Assembly (NCBI RefSeq): GCF_035594125.1
Contig: NC_087168.1
Location: 7,292,058-7,356,057 of the forward strand
Direction: 5' to 3'
DNA: 64,000 nucleotides
Origin: Scylla paramamosain
Lineage: Eukaryota; Arthropoda; Malacostraca; Decapoda; Portunidae
Below are positions 1 to 13,206 of the stretch, in pieces. The first letter of the stretch is position 1. Each line of letters begins with the position of its first letter. The translations under genes were made by a program, and so were the position numbers. The notes under the pieces are model-generated. The model worked only from the letters and a program-made list of their open reading frames with translations. It searched no databases and had not been told where the DNA came from.

Positions 1-3000
1 GAACGTGTTACGCAATAAAGCACCCAGGGCAATCACATTACATGGGAATAAAGCCAAATTTTACCAAGAACTTGCCTTTAAGTGTTTTTGAGCTCCTTAC
101 ATACCGAAACACTAAATCGCATGCAAAATACATTTTATGGAGAAACAGAATAACATTACCAAATACATATATTTTGAGTGTTTTTGATCATGTTATCTAT
201 AACAACGCTTAAATACATGCAAAGAACCTTATGTTTGGGAAACGAAAGAACATTACGAGAAACGTGTATTATGAGTGATTTTTAAGTTCCTTCAGTACCA
301 GAAAGCTAAAACTCACAAATAACACTCTTTAGAAAGAAAAAAAATAAATAATAAATAAAAAAAAAAAATGGGATTTTTTTTTTTTGTTATTCATCTTCAT
401 GGGTACCGAGGTGCCAAAATTCTGCCAAAATTCAAGGAATTTATGTGGAAAAAAGAACATTATCATAAAAGTTAATTATAGCGTTTTTTTTTTTCGGATT
501 GTTATGTACCAAACCCTAAAGTGCATGCAAAGCCACCTATATTGGGAAGTTAAACGACTTTACCAGAAACCTGTCTTCTCAGTGCTTTTCAGCATGTTAG
601 GCACCAAAACGATAAATAATATGGAAGTCAGTGAATATGTGAATCGAAAAGAAAATTACTGAAAACGTGTCTTCTCAGTGTTTTACGTAGAAAAACGTTA
701 AAACGGATTGAAACCAAGCAATATCAAGAAATAGAAAAACTTTACCAAAAAGGTATATTTTGAGTGTTTTTGAGGTTTTTACCTACAAAAAACACGAAAA
801 TTGATGCAAAGCACTCTAAATTAGGAAACAAAAGGACATTGCAAGAAAAGTGTATAATTAGTGTTTTATAGTTCAAAAGAACCACAAAGCAAAAAACGCA
901 AAAACTCGTGTATATGGAGAAATTTCCCAGATACCAAAATGCTGAAACTCATGAATAACACTCTTAATTAAGAAACAGAACAACCTTCCTAAATGCGTGT
1001 ATTTTGAGTGCTTTTCACATTCTTAGTTACCAAAGCCCTAAATTGCATGCAAAACCACCTTTATGTGAGAAAAAAATGACATTACCAGAAAAGTGTCTTT
1101 TAAGTGTTTTTGAGTGTGATAGGCAATAAAGCACTAAAAAGCAGGGGAATCATATTACATTGGAATAACACCAATTTATACCAAAAACTTGCTTTTAAGT
1201 GTTTTTGAGCTCCTTATATACAAAACTGCTAAAACGCATGGAAAACACACTTTATGGAGAAACAGAATAACATTACCAAAACCTTGTATTTTGAGTGTTT
1301 TTGATCATGTTATCTATAAAAACGCTTAAATACCTGCAAAGAACCTTATGTTTGGGAAACGAAAGGACATTACGAGAAACGTGTATTATGAGTGTTTTTA
1401 AGTTCCTTAAGTACCAAAAAGCTAAATCCCACAAATAACACTCTTTATTGAGAAAAAAAAATTAATTAATTGATTAATTAATTTAAAAAAAATGGATTTT
1501 TTTTTTTTTCGTTATTTATCTTCATAGGTACCGAGATGCCAAAATTCTGGGAAAATTCAGGGCAATTATATGATAAAAGAATATTATCAAAAAAGTTAAT
1601 TTTAGCTTTTTTTTTTCGGACTGTTATGTACCAAACCCTAAACTGCATGCAAAGCCTCCTATATGAGGAAATTAAACGACCTTATCAGAAATCTGTCTTT
1701 TGAGTGTTGTTCAGCATGTTAAGCACCAAAACGATAAATAATAAGGAACTCACTCTATATTGGAATTCAAAACAAAATTGCTGAAAACTTCTCAGTGTTT
1801 TACGTAGAAAAACGCTAAAACGGATGGAAACCAACCAATATAAAGAAATAGAAAAACATTACCAAAATGGTATATTTTGAGTGTTTTTGAGCTTGTTACC
1901 TATAAAAAAACACGAAAATTGATGCAAAACACTCTATAATGGGAAAGAAAAGGACATTGCAAGAAAATGTATAATGAGTGTTTTATAGTTCAAAAGAACC
2001 ACAAGGCAAAAAATGCAATAACTAGTGTATATGAAGAAGTTTCGTAGATACAAAAATGCTGAAACCCCAAATTGCATGCGAAACCAGCTTTATGTGGGAA
2101 AAAAATGACTTTACCAGAAAAATGTCTTTTGAGTGTTTTTGAGCATGTTAGGTAATAAATCACTAAAAAGCAGGGCAATCACATTACATTGGAATAAAAC
2201 CAATTTTTAACAAGAACTTGCCTTTAAGTGTTTTTCAGCTCCTTATATACCAAAACACTAAAATGCATGCAAAATACACTTTATGGTGAAACAGAATAAC
2301 ATTACCAAAAACATGTATTTTGTGTGGTTTTGATCATGTTACCAATAAAAACGCTTAAATACATGCAAAGAACCCTATTTTTGGGAAACGAAAGGACATT
2401 ACGAGAAACGTGTATTATGAGTGTTTTTAAGTTGATTAAGTACGAAAAAGCTAAAAGCCACAAATTACACTCTTTATTGAAAAAAAATAATAATAAATAA
2501 ATAAAAAAATACGATATTTTTTTTTCATTTTTATTCATCTTCACAGGTAACGAGGTGCCAAAATTCGGGCAAAGTTCAGGAAATTTTATGAAATAAGAAC
2601 ATTATCAAAAAAGATAAATTTAGCTTTTTTTTCGGACTGTTATGTACCAAACCCCTAAAGTGCATGCAAAGCCACCTATATGGAGAAATTAAACGTCTTT
2701 GCCAGAAAACTGTCTTATGACTGTTTTTCATCATGTTAGGAACCAACACGATAAAACCCAAGGAAGTCAATCTATATGGGAATCCAAAACAAAATTACTG
2801 AAAAAGTGTCTTTTCTGTGTTTTACGTAGAAAACGCTAAAACGGATGCAAACCAACCAAAATGAAGATATAGAATAACATTACCAAAAAGGTATATTTTG
2901 AGTGTTTTTGAAATTGTTACCTACAAAAAACGCGAAAATGGATGGAAACCACTTTATATTGGGAAGCAAATGGACATTACGAAAAACGAGTATAATGAGT

Positions 3001-5116
3001 CTTTTATAGTTTCACAAGAACCACAAGGCAAAAAACGCAAAAACTCGTGTATATAAAGAAGTTTCTAACATTCCAAAATGCTGAAACTCATGAATAAGAC
3101 TTTTAATTGAGAAACAGAACTATCTTACTAAATGTGAGTATTTTGAGTGTTTTTCACATTCTTAGTTACAAAAATCCGAAATTACAAGCGAAACTAGTTT
3201 TATATGGGAAAAAATGACATTACCAGAAAAGTGTCTTTTGAGTGTTTTAGAGCGTGATATGCAACAAAGCACTAAAAAGCAGAACAATCACATTACATGG
3301 GAATACCATGCCTTTAAGTGCCTTTAACATGCCTTTAAGTGTTTTTAACTCCTTACATAAGAAAACGCTAAAACACATGCAAAACACCCTTTATGGAGAA
3401 ACAAAATAACATTACTAAAAACATGAATTTTAAGTGTTTTTGATGATGTTACCTATAAAAACGCTTAAATACATGCAAAGAACCCTATGTTAGTGAAACG
3501 AAAGGATATTACGAAAATTATATATTATGAGTGTTTTTAGGTTCCTTAAGTACCAAAAAGCTAATACACACAAATAAAACTCTTTATAGAGAAAAAAATA
3601 AAAATAGATGAATAAATTTTTTTTTTCTTATTCATCTTCATAGGTACCAAGATGCTAGAGTTCTGGCAAAATTCAGGGAAATTAGGTAAAGAAAAAAAAT
3701 TAACAGAAAAAATAATTTTAGCTTTTTTCCGGAGTTATGTACTGTACCAAACCCTGAAGTGCATGCAAAGCCACCTGTATGGGAAAATTACACGACTTTA
3801 CCAGAAACCTGTACCAGAAGTAATTTCAACAATATTACTGAAAACGAGTCTATTCATAAATTTACGAAGAAAAACATTATAACGGATGCAAACCAACCAA
3901 TATGAAGAAATAGAATAACATTACCAAAAAGATATATTTTGAGTGTTTTTAAGCTTGTTACCTACAAAAATAAATGCAAAAATGGATGGAAAGCACTCTA
4001 TATTAGGAAACAAAAGAACATTACGAGAAATGAGAAAAAAATGAATGTTTTATAGTTTTACAAGAACCACAAGGCAATAAAAGCAAAACACTCGTGTATA
4101 TAGAGAAGTTTCTTACATACCAAAATGATGAAATGCATGAATAACACTTTTAATCGAGAAACAGTACCCTACCAAATTGTGTATTTTGAGTGTTTTTCAC
4201 ATTCTTTGTTACGAGATTGCCAAATTACATGCGAAACTACCTTTATATGGGAAAAAAATGACATTACCAGAAAAATGTCTTTTGAGTGGTTTTGAGCGTG
4301 ATATGCAACAAAGCACTGAAAAGCAGAACAATCACATTACTTGGGAATAAAACCAACTTTTACGAAGAACTTGCATTTAAGTGTTTTTTAACTCCTTACA
4401 TACCAAAACGCTAAAACGCATGTAAAACACCCTTTATGGAGAAAAAGAATAACATTACCAAAAATATGTATTTTGAGTGTTTTTGATCATGTTACCTATA
4501 AAAATGCTTGAATATATGTAAAGAACCCTATGTTTGTATAAGAAAAGGACATTACGAAAATCGTGTGTTATGAGTGTTTTTTAATTTCCTTAAGTACCAA
4601 AAAAGTAAAACTCACAATAAACACTTTATAGAGGGAAAAAAAAAATTGTTATTCATCTTCATAGGTACCGAGATACCAAAATTCTGGAAAAATTCAGGGA
4701 AATTTTGTAAAAAAAAAAATTAATTATAAAAAAATAATTTTAGCTTTTTTCCGGAGTTATGTACCAAACCCTGAAGAGCCACCTATATGGAAAAATTACT
4801 CGACTTTACCAGAAACCTGTCTTATGGGTGTTTTTTCAGCAATTTCAACAATATTACTGAAAAACATGTCTTTTCAGTGATTTACGTAGAAAAACACTAA
4901 AACGGATGCAAACCAACCAATATGAAGACATAGAATAACATTACCAAAAAGACATATTTTGATGTGTTTTTTGAGCTTGTTACCTACAAAAAAATGCGAA
5001 AATGGATGAAACGCACTCTATATTAGGAAAAGGACATTATGAGAAACGTGTATAATGAGTGTTTTATAGTTTCACTAGAACCACAAGGCAAAAAACTAAA
5101 AAACTCGTGTATATAA

Positions 5117-5280
5117 AGAAGTTTCTTATATGCCAAAATGCTGAAACTCATGAATAAAACTTTTAATTGAGAAACAGAACTACCTTACCAAATGTGTGTA
5201 TTAGAGAAGTTTCTTACATACCAAAATGCTGAAACTCATGAATAACACTTTTAATTAAGAAACAGAACATCCTTACTAAA
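5117..5280 (+). repeat. Local tandem duplication inside one HOR copy
   Basis: The stretch beginning GAAGTTTCTTATATGCC and running through a GAGAAACAGAACTACCTTAC-like tail is present twice in a row, the second time from about 5207. Other HOR copies carry it once. It looks like a recent one-monomer gain by slippage or unequal exchange. Confidence 0.7.
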
Positions 5281-8200
5281 TGCCTGCATTTTGAGTGTTT
5301 TTCACATTCTTAGTTACCAAAACCCCAAATTCCATGCGAAACTAGCTTTATGTGGGAAAAAAATAATATTACCAGAAAATGTCTTTTTAGTGTTTTTGAG
5401 CATGTTAGGCAATAAACCACTAAAAAGCAGGGCAATCACATTACATGGGAATAAAACCAACTTTTACCAAGAACTTCCCTTTAGGTGCTTTTGAGCTCAT
5501 TACATACCAAAACGCTAAAACGCATGCAAAACACCTTTTATGGACAAACAGAATAACATTACCAAAAACATGTATTTTGAGTGTTTATTATCATGTTATC
5601 TATAAAAACCCTTAAATACATGCAAAGAACCTTATGTTTGGGAAACGAAAGGACATTACGAGAAATATCTATTATGAGTGTTTAATAGTTCTTTAAGTAC
5701 CAAAAAGCTAAAACCCACGAATAAATTAATAACACTCGTTATTTATTTATTTTTTTGTTATTCATCTTCATAGGTACCGAGATGGCAAAATTTTCGGAAA
5801 ATTCCGGGCTATTATATGATAAAAGAAAATTATCAAAAAAGTTAATTTTAGCTTTTTTTTTTATCGGACTGTTATATATACCAAACCCTAAATTGCATGC
5901 AAAGCCTCCTATATGAGGAAATTAAACGACCTTAAAAAAAATCTGTCTTTTGAGTGTTTTTCAGAATGTTAGGCACCAAAACGATAAATAAATAAGGAAC
6001 TCACTCTATATGGGAATCCAAAACAAAATTACTGAAAACGTGTCTTCTCAGTGTTTTACGTAGAAAAACGCTAAAACGGATGCAAACCAACCAATATAAA
6101 AAAATAGAAAAACATTAACAAAAAGGTATATTTTGAGTGTTTTTGAGCTTGTTACCAACAAATAACGCGAAAATTGATGCAAAGCACACTATATTAGGAA
6201 ATAAAAGGACATTGCAAGAAAAGTGTATAATGAGTGTTTTATAGTTCAAAACAACCAAAAGGCAAAAAACGCAAAAACATGTGGATATGGAGAAGTATCC
6301 TAGACACTAAAATGCTGAAACTCATGAATAACATTCCTAATTGAGAAACAAAACAACCTTACTAAATGTGTGTATTTTGAGAGCTTTTCAGATTCTTAGT
6401 TACCAAAACCCCAAATTGCATGCAAAACCAGCTTTATGTGAGAAAGAAATGACATTATTAGAATAATGTCTTTTGAGTGTTTTTGAGCCTGATAGGCAAT
6501 AAAGCACTAAAAAGCAGTACAATCACATTACATTTGAATAAAACCAATTTTTATCAAGAACACGCCTTTAAGTGCTTTTGAGCTCCTTATATAGTAAACC
6601 GCTAAAACGCATGTAAAACAAACTTTATAGAGAAACAGAATAAAATGACCAAAAACATGTATTTTGAGTGTTTTTGATCATGTTATCTATAAAAACGCTT
6701 AAATACATGCAAAGAACCTTATGTTTGGGAAACAAAAGGACATTACGAGAAACGTATACTATGAGTTTTTTTTTCAAGTTTGTTAAGTACCAAAAACATA
6801 AAACCCACTCTTTATTTAGAAAAAAAATAAATAAGTAAATAAATAAAAAAATAGAATTTTTTTTTTTTTTTTGTTATTCATCTTCATAGGTACCGAAATG
6901 CAAAAATTCTGTGAAAATTCAAGGCAATTATATGATAAGAGAATATTATAAAAAAAAGTTGATTTTAGCTTTTTTTTCGGACTGTTATATACCAAACCCT
7001 AAATTGCATGCAAAGCCTTCTATATAAGGAAATTAAACGACCTTACCAGAAATCTGTCTTTTGAGTGTTTTTCAGCATGTTAGTCACCAAAATGATTTAT
7101 AATAAGGAACTCACTTTATATGGGAATCCAAAACAAAATTACTGAAAACGTGTCTTCCTAGTGTTTTACGTAGAAAAACGCTAAAATGGATGCAAACCAA
7201 CCAATATCAAGAAATAGAAAAAACATTACCAAAAAGATATATTTTGAGTGCTTTTTAGCTTGTTACCTACAAAAAAACGCTAAAATTGATACAAAGCACT
7301 CTATATTGGGAAACAAAGGGACATTGCGAGAAAAGTGTATAATGAATGTATTATAGTTCAAAAGATCAACAAGGCAAAAAACGCAAAAACTCGTGTATAT
7401 GGAGAAGTTTCCTAGATACCAAAATGCTGAAACTCATGAATAACACATGAGAAACAGAGCAACCTTACCAAATTCGTGTATTTTGAGTGTTTTTCATATT
7501 TTTAGTTACCAAAAACCCAAATTTCATGCGAAACCAGATTTATGTGGGAAAACATGACATTTCCAGAAAAATGTCTTTTGAGTGTTTTTGACCGTGATAG
7601 GCAATAAAGCACTAAAAAGCAGTGCAATCACTTTTCATTGGAATAAAACCAACTTTTACCAAGAACTTGCCTTTAAATGCTTTTGAGCTCCTTCTATACC
7701 AAAACGCTAAAACGTATGCAAAACAAACTTTATGGAGAAACAGAATAACATTACCAAAAACATGTAATTTGGGTGTTTTTTTATCATGTTATCTATAAAA
7801 ACGCTTAAATACATGCAAAGAACATTATGTTTGGGAAACAAAAGTATATTACGAGAAACGTGTATTATGAGTGTTTTTTTTTAAGTTTCTTAAGTACCAA
7901 AAAGCTAAAACCCACAAATAACACTCTTTATTTAGAAAAAAAAAATAGGAATTTTTTTTTTCATCTTCATTGGTACCGAGATGCCAAAATTCTAGGAAAA
8001 TTCAGGAAAGTTATATGAACAAAAGAATATTATCAAAAAAGTTAATTTTAGCTTTTTCTTTCGGACTGTTATGTACCAAACCCTAAAGTGCATGAAAAGC
8101 CTCCTATATGAGGAAATTAAACGACCTTACCAGAAATCTGTCTTTTGACTGTTTTTCAGTATGTTAGGCACCAAAACGATAAATAACAAGGAACTCACTC

Positions 8201-10480
8201 TATATTGGAATCCAAAACAAAATTACTGAAAATGTATCTTCTCAGTGTTTTACGTAGAAAAACGCAAAAACTCGTGTATATAAAGAAGTTTCTTAGATAC
8301 CAAAATGCTGAAACTTATGAATAACAATCTTAATTGAGAAGCAGAACAACATTTGCAAATGCGTGTATTTTGAGCGTTTTTCATATTCCTAGTTAGCAAT
8401 ACCGAAAAGAGCATGCGAAACTAGCTTTATGAGGGAAAAAATGACATTACCAGAAGTGTGTTTTAATTGTTTTTGAGCGTGTTAGGCAATGAAGTACTAA
8501 AAAAGCATGGCAATCACATTACATGGGAATAAAACCAACTTTTACCAAGAACTTGCCAATATGTGTTTTTGAGCTCCTTACATACCAAACCGCTAAAACG
8601 CATAGAAAACAAACTTTATGGAGAAACATAATAACATTACCAAAAACATGTTTTTTGAGTGTTTTTGATAATGTTATCTATAAAAACGCTTAAATACATG
8701 CAAAGAAACTTATGTTTGGGAAACGTAAGGACATTACGAGAAACGTGTATTATCAGTGTTTTTAAGTTTCTTAACTATCAAAAAGCTAAAACCCACAAAT
8801 AACACTCGTTAATTAGAAAAAATAAATAAATAAATAAACAAAAATAAAAAAAAAAGGATTTTCTTAGTTTTTTTTTTTTTTTTTTTCTGTTATTCACCTT
8901 CATAGGTACCGAGATGCCAAAATTCTGGGAAAAATTAGGGCAATTATATGATAAGAGAATATTATCAAAAAGTTGTTATTAGCTTTTTTCGGACTGTTAT
9001 GTACCAAACACTAAAGTGCATGCAAAGCCTCCCATATGAGGAAATTAAACGACCTTACCAGAAATCGTTGTTTTGGGTGTTTTTCAGCAAGTTAGGCACC
9101 AAAACGATAAATAATAAGGAACTCACTCTATATGGGAAACCAAAACAAAATTACGGAAAACGAGTCTTTTCAGTGTTTTACGTAGAAAACTCTAAAACGG
9201 ATGCAAACCAACCAATATCAAGAAGTAGAAAAACATTACCAAAAAGGTATATTTTGAGTGTTTTTGTGCTTGTTACAAAAGAAACGCGAAAATTGATACA
9301 AAGCACTCTATATTTATGAAAGAAGGGGACATTGCCAGAAAAGTGTATAATGAATGTTTTATAGTTCAAAAGAACCACAAGGCAAAAAACGCAAAAACTC
9401 ATGTATATGGAGAAGTATCCTAGATACCAAAATGCTGAAACTCATGAATAACACTCTTAATTGAGAAACAGAACAACTTTACTAAATGCGTGTCTTTTGA
9501 GTGCTTTTAACATTCTTAGTTACCAAAATCCCAAATTGCATGCGAAACCAGCTTTATGTGGGAAAAAAATGACATTACCAGAAAAGTGTCTTTTGAGTGT
9601 TTTTGAGCGTGATAAACAATAAAGGACTAAAAAGCAGGGGAATCACTTTACATGGCAATAAAATCAATTTTTTACCAAGAACTTGCCTTTAAGTGTTTTG
9701 AGCTCCTTATATACCAAAACGCTAAAACGCATGCAAAACACACTTTATGGAGAAAGAGAATAACATTACCAAAAACATATATTTTGAGTGTTTTTGATCA
9801 TGTTACCAATAAAAACGCTTAAATACATGCAAAGAACCCTATTTTTGGGAAACGAAAGGACATTACGAGAAACGTGTATTATGAGTGTTTTTAAGATCAT
9901 TATTTACCAAAAAGCTAAAAGCCACAAATAACACTGTTTATTGAGAAAAATAAATAAATAAATAAAAAAATACGATATTTTTTTTCCTTCTTTTTCATCT
10001 TCACAAGTTCCGAGATACCAAAATTTGGGCAAAATTCAGGAAATTATGAGTCAATTATCAAAAATGTTAATTTTAGCTTTTTTTTTCGTACCGTTATGTA
10101 CCACACCCTAAAGTGCATGGAAAGCTACCTATATGAGGAAATTAAACGTCTTCGCCAGACAACTGTCTTATGAGTGTTGTTCAGCTTGTTAGGCACCATA
10201 ACGGTAAATAACATGCAAGTCACTCTATATGGGAATCTAAAACAAAATTACTGAAAACGTGTCTTTTCGGTGTTTTACGTAGAAAAACGCTAAAACGGAT
10301 GCAAACCAACCAATAAGAAGAAAAAAAAAAACATTACCAAAAAGATACATTTTGAGTGTTTATGAGCTTGTTACCTACAAAAAAACGCGAAAATAGATGC
10401 AAAGCACTCCCTATTGGGAAACAAAAGGACATTACGAGAAACATGTATAATGAGTGTCTTATTATTTTTGAACAAAAGAA

Positions 10481-10504
10481 CTTGTGGTTCACAAGAACCA
10501 CAAG
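10481..10504. repeat. Perfect 10-bp foldback hairpin
   Basis: CTTGTGGTTC (10481-10490) and GAACCACAAG (10495-10504) are exact reverse complements separated by 4 bases. Other HOR copies have only the right half, GAACCACAAG, directly after a TATAGTTTCACAA-type sequence. The left half is therefore an added, inverted copy of its neighbour. Confidence 0.85.
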
Positions 10505-12610
10505 GCAAAAAACGAGAAAACTCGTGTATATAAAGAAGTTTCTTAGATACCAAAATGCTGAAACTCATGAATAACACTATTAATTGAAAAACAGAACAAC
10601 CTTACCATATGCGTGTATTTTGAGTGTTTTTCACATTCTTATTTAGCAAAACCCCAAATAGCACGCGAAACTATGTTGGAAAAAAAATGACATTACCAAA
10701 AGTGTCTTTTGAGTGTTTTTGAGCGTGTTAGGCAATAAATCAGAATAAAAACAGGGCAATCACATTACATGGGAATAAAAACAACTTTTACCAAGAACTT
10801 CCCTTGAAGTGTTTTTGACCTCCTTTCAAACCAAAACGCTAAAACTAAAACGCATGCAAAAAAACTCCTTTATGGAGAAGCAGAATAACATTACTAAAAA
10901 TATGTGTTTTAAGTGTTTTTGATCGTGTTACCTATAAAAACGCTTAAATACATGCAAAGATCCCTATGTTTGGGAAACGAAAGGACATTACGAGAAACGT
11001 GTATTAGGACCGTTTTTAAGTTCCTTAAGTACCAAAACGTTAAAACACAAAAATAACACTCTTTATAGAGAAAAAAATAAATAAATAAAAAAATAGCTTT
11101 TTTTTATACTGATTTTCATAGGTACCAAGATGCCAAAATTCTGCCAAAATTCAGGAAATTTATATGGAAAAATGAACATTATCAAAAAAGTTAATTATAG
11201 CTCTTTTTCGGATTTTTATGTACCAAGCTGTAAAGTGCATGCCACCTATATAAGGAAGTTAAACGACTTTACCAGAAACCTGTCTTTTCAGTGTTTTTCA
11301 GCATGTTAGGCACTAAAACGATAAATAATATAAGTCAGTCAATATGTGAATCCAAAACAAAATTACTGAAAACGTGTCTTTTCAGTGTTTTACGTAGAAA
11401 AACGCTAAAACGGATGCAAACCAACATATATGAAGAAATAGGATAACATTACCATAAAGTGTTTTTGAGCTTTTTACCTACAAAAAACGCGCAAATGGAT
11501 GGAAAGCACTCTATATTGGGATGCAAAATAACATTACGAGAAACGTGTATAATGAGTGTTTTATAGTTTCACAAGAACCACAAGGCAAAAAACGCAAAAA
11601 CACGTGTATATAGAGAAGTTTCTTACATACCAAAACTTTTAATTGAAAAACAGAACTACCTTACCAAATGTGTGTATTTTGAGTGTTTTTGACATTGTTA
11701 GTTACGAAAATCCCAAATAACATGCGAAACTAGCTTTATGTGGGAAAAAAAATGACATTACCAGAAAAGTGTCTTTTGAGTGTTTTTGACCGTTATATGC
11801 AGCAAAACACTAAAAAGCAGAACAATCACATTACATTGGAATAAAACCAAATTTTACGAAGAACTTACCTTTAAGTGTTTTTTAACTCCTTACATACCAA
11901 AACGCTTAAACGTATGCAAAACAACCTTTATGGAGAAACAGAATAACATTACCAAAAACATGTATTTTGAGTGTTTTTGATCATGTTACCTATAAAATCG
12001 CTTAAATACATGCAAAGAACGCTATGTTTGTGAAACGAAAGGACATTATGAAAATAGTGTATTATGAGTATTTTTAAGTTCCTTAAGTACCAAAAATCTA
12101 AAACCCATAAATAACACTCTTTATAAAGAAAAAAAAATAATAAAAAAATTGATTTTTTTTATTCATCTTCATAGGTACCGAGATGCCAAAATTCTAAGAA
12201 AATTCAAGGAAATTATGTAAAAAAAAATAATAATTTTATCTTTTTTCTGAGTTATGTACGAAACCCGGAAGTGCATGCAAAGCCACCTATATGGGGAAAT
12301 TACACGACTTTACAAGAAACGTGTCTTTGGGTTTTTTCAGCAATTTCAACAATATTACTGAAAACGTGTCTTTTCAGTTTTAGCGTAGAACGCTAAAACG
12401 GATGCAAACCAACCAATATGAAGAAATAGAATAACATTATAAAAAAGTTGAGTGTTTTTGAGCTTGTTTCCTACAAAAAACGCAAAAATGAATGCAAAGC
12501 AGTTTATATTGGGAAACAAAAGGATATTGCAAGAAAAACTGTATAAGGAATGTTTTAATAGTTTTTTTAAGAACGATAAGGCAAAAAAATGCAAAAACTC
12601 GTATATATGG

Positions 12611-12673
12611 ATACCAAAATGCTTAGATACCAAAATGCTAAGATACCAAAATCTTAGATACCAAAATGCTGAA
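12611..12673 (+). repeat. 16-bp minisatellite, four copies
   Basis: ATACCAAAATGCTTAG and variants are repeated four times in a row, within a monomer that has this motif once in other HOR copies. This is a local slippage expansion. Confidence 0.8.
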
Positions 12674-13146
12674 ACTCATGAATAACACTCTTAATTGAGA
12701 AACAGAACAATCTTAGGAAATGAGTGTATTTTGGGTGTTTTTTCACATTCCTAATGGTCCAACCCCAAATTACATGCGAAACTGTGGAAAAAAAAAATGA
12801 AATTACAAGAAAAGTGTCTTTTTAGTGTTTTTCAGCGTGTTAGGCAATAAGCAGGGCAATCACATTACATGGGAATATAACCAACTTTTACCAAGAACTT
12901 GCCTTTTTTTGAGCTCCTTACATACCAAAACGCTAAAACCCATGCAAAACACCCTTTAAGTAAAAACAGAATAACATTATCAAAAACATGTATTTTGAGT
13001 GTTTTTGAGCTTATTACCAATAAAAACGCTTAAATACATGCAAAGAACCCTATGTTTGGGAATGAAAGGACATTACAAGGAATGTGTATTATGAGTGTTT
13101 TTAAGTTCCTTAAGTACCAAAAAGCTAAAACCCACAAATAACACTC

Positions 13147-13206
13147 TTTATATTGGGAAACAAAAGGATATTACAAGAAAACTGTATAAGGAATGTTTTA
13201 ATAGTT
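13147..13206 (+). repeat. Duplicate of 12507-12570 abutting the LINE
   Basis: The last 60 bases before the LINE 5' end nearly match 12507-12570, including the distinctive TTTTAATAGTTTTTTTAAGA. The joint at about 13146 skips from HOR monomer 4 to monomer 8/9. The final HOR copy is thus internally deleted right beside the retrotransposon. Confidence 0.7.

Larger units (their letters stand above)
1..13206 (+). repeat. Satellite array, decamer higher-order repeat block
   Basis: Tandem monomers of about 90-100 bp, grouped in a repeat of about 1.1 kb. One landmark monomer tagged CACATTCTTAGTTACC or close variants recurs at about 1016, 3156, 4198, 5303, 6389, 7496, 8382, 9510, 10631, 11691 and 12742. 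At about 2063 that tag is lost in a deletion that fuses two monomers. Each unit has ten recognisable monomers plus an A/T-rich block (A-rich, then AAATAAATAAAT-like, then a T run) followed by TTCATCTTCATAGGTACC. These blocks sit near 341, 1450, 2478, 3590, 4629, 5735, 6820, 7935, 8815, 9950, 11070 and 12125. Monomers 1-5 and 6-10 resemble each other position by position, so the unit looks like a doubled pentamer. The spacing of 886 bp before 8382 marks a copy lacking about two monomers. No gene is supported here; the short open frames are satellite translations. Confidence 0.9.

Noticed and set aside
1..13206. CRISPR-like array of regular repeats
   Set aside because: There are no identical short repeats with unique spacers and no cas genes. 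The whole unit is repeated, and the context is eukaryotic with LINEs.
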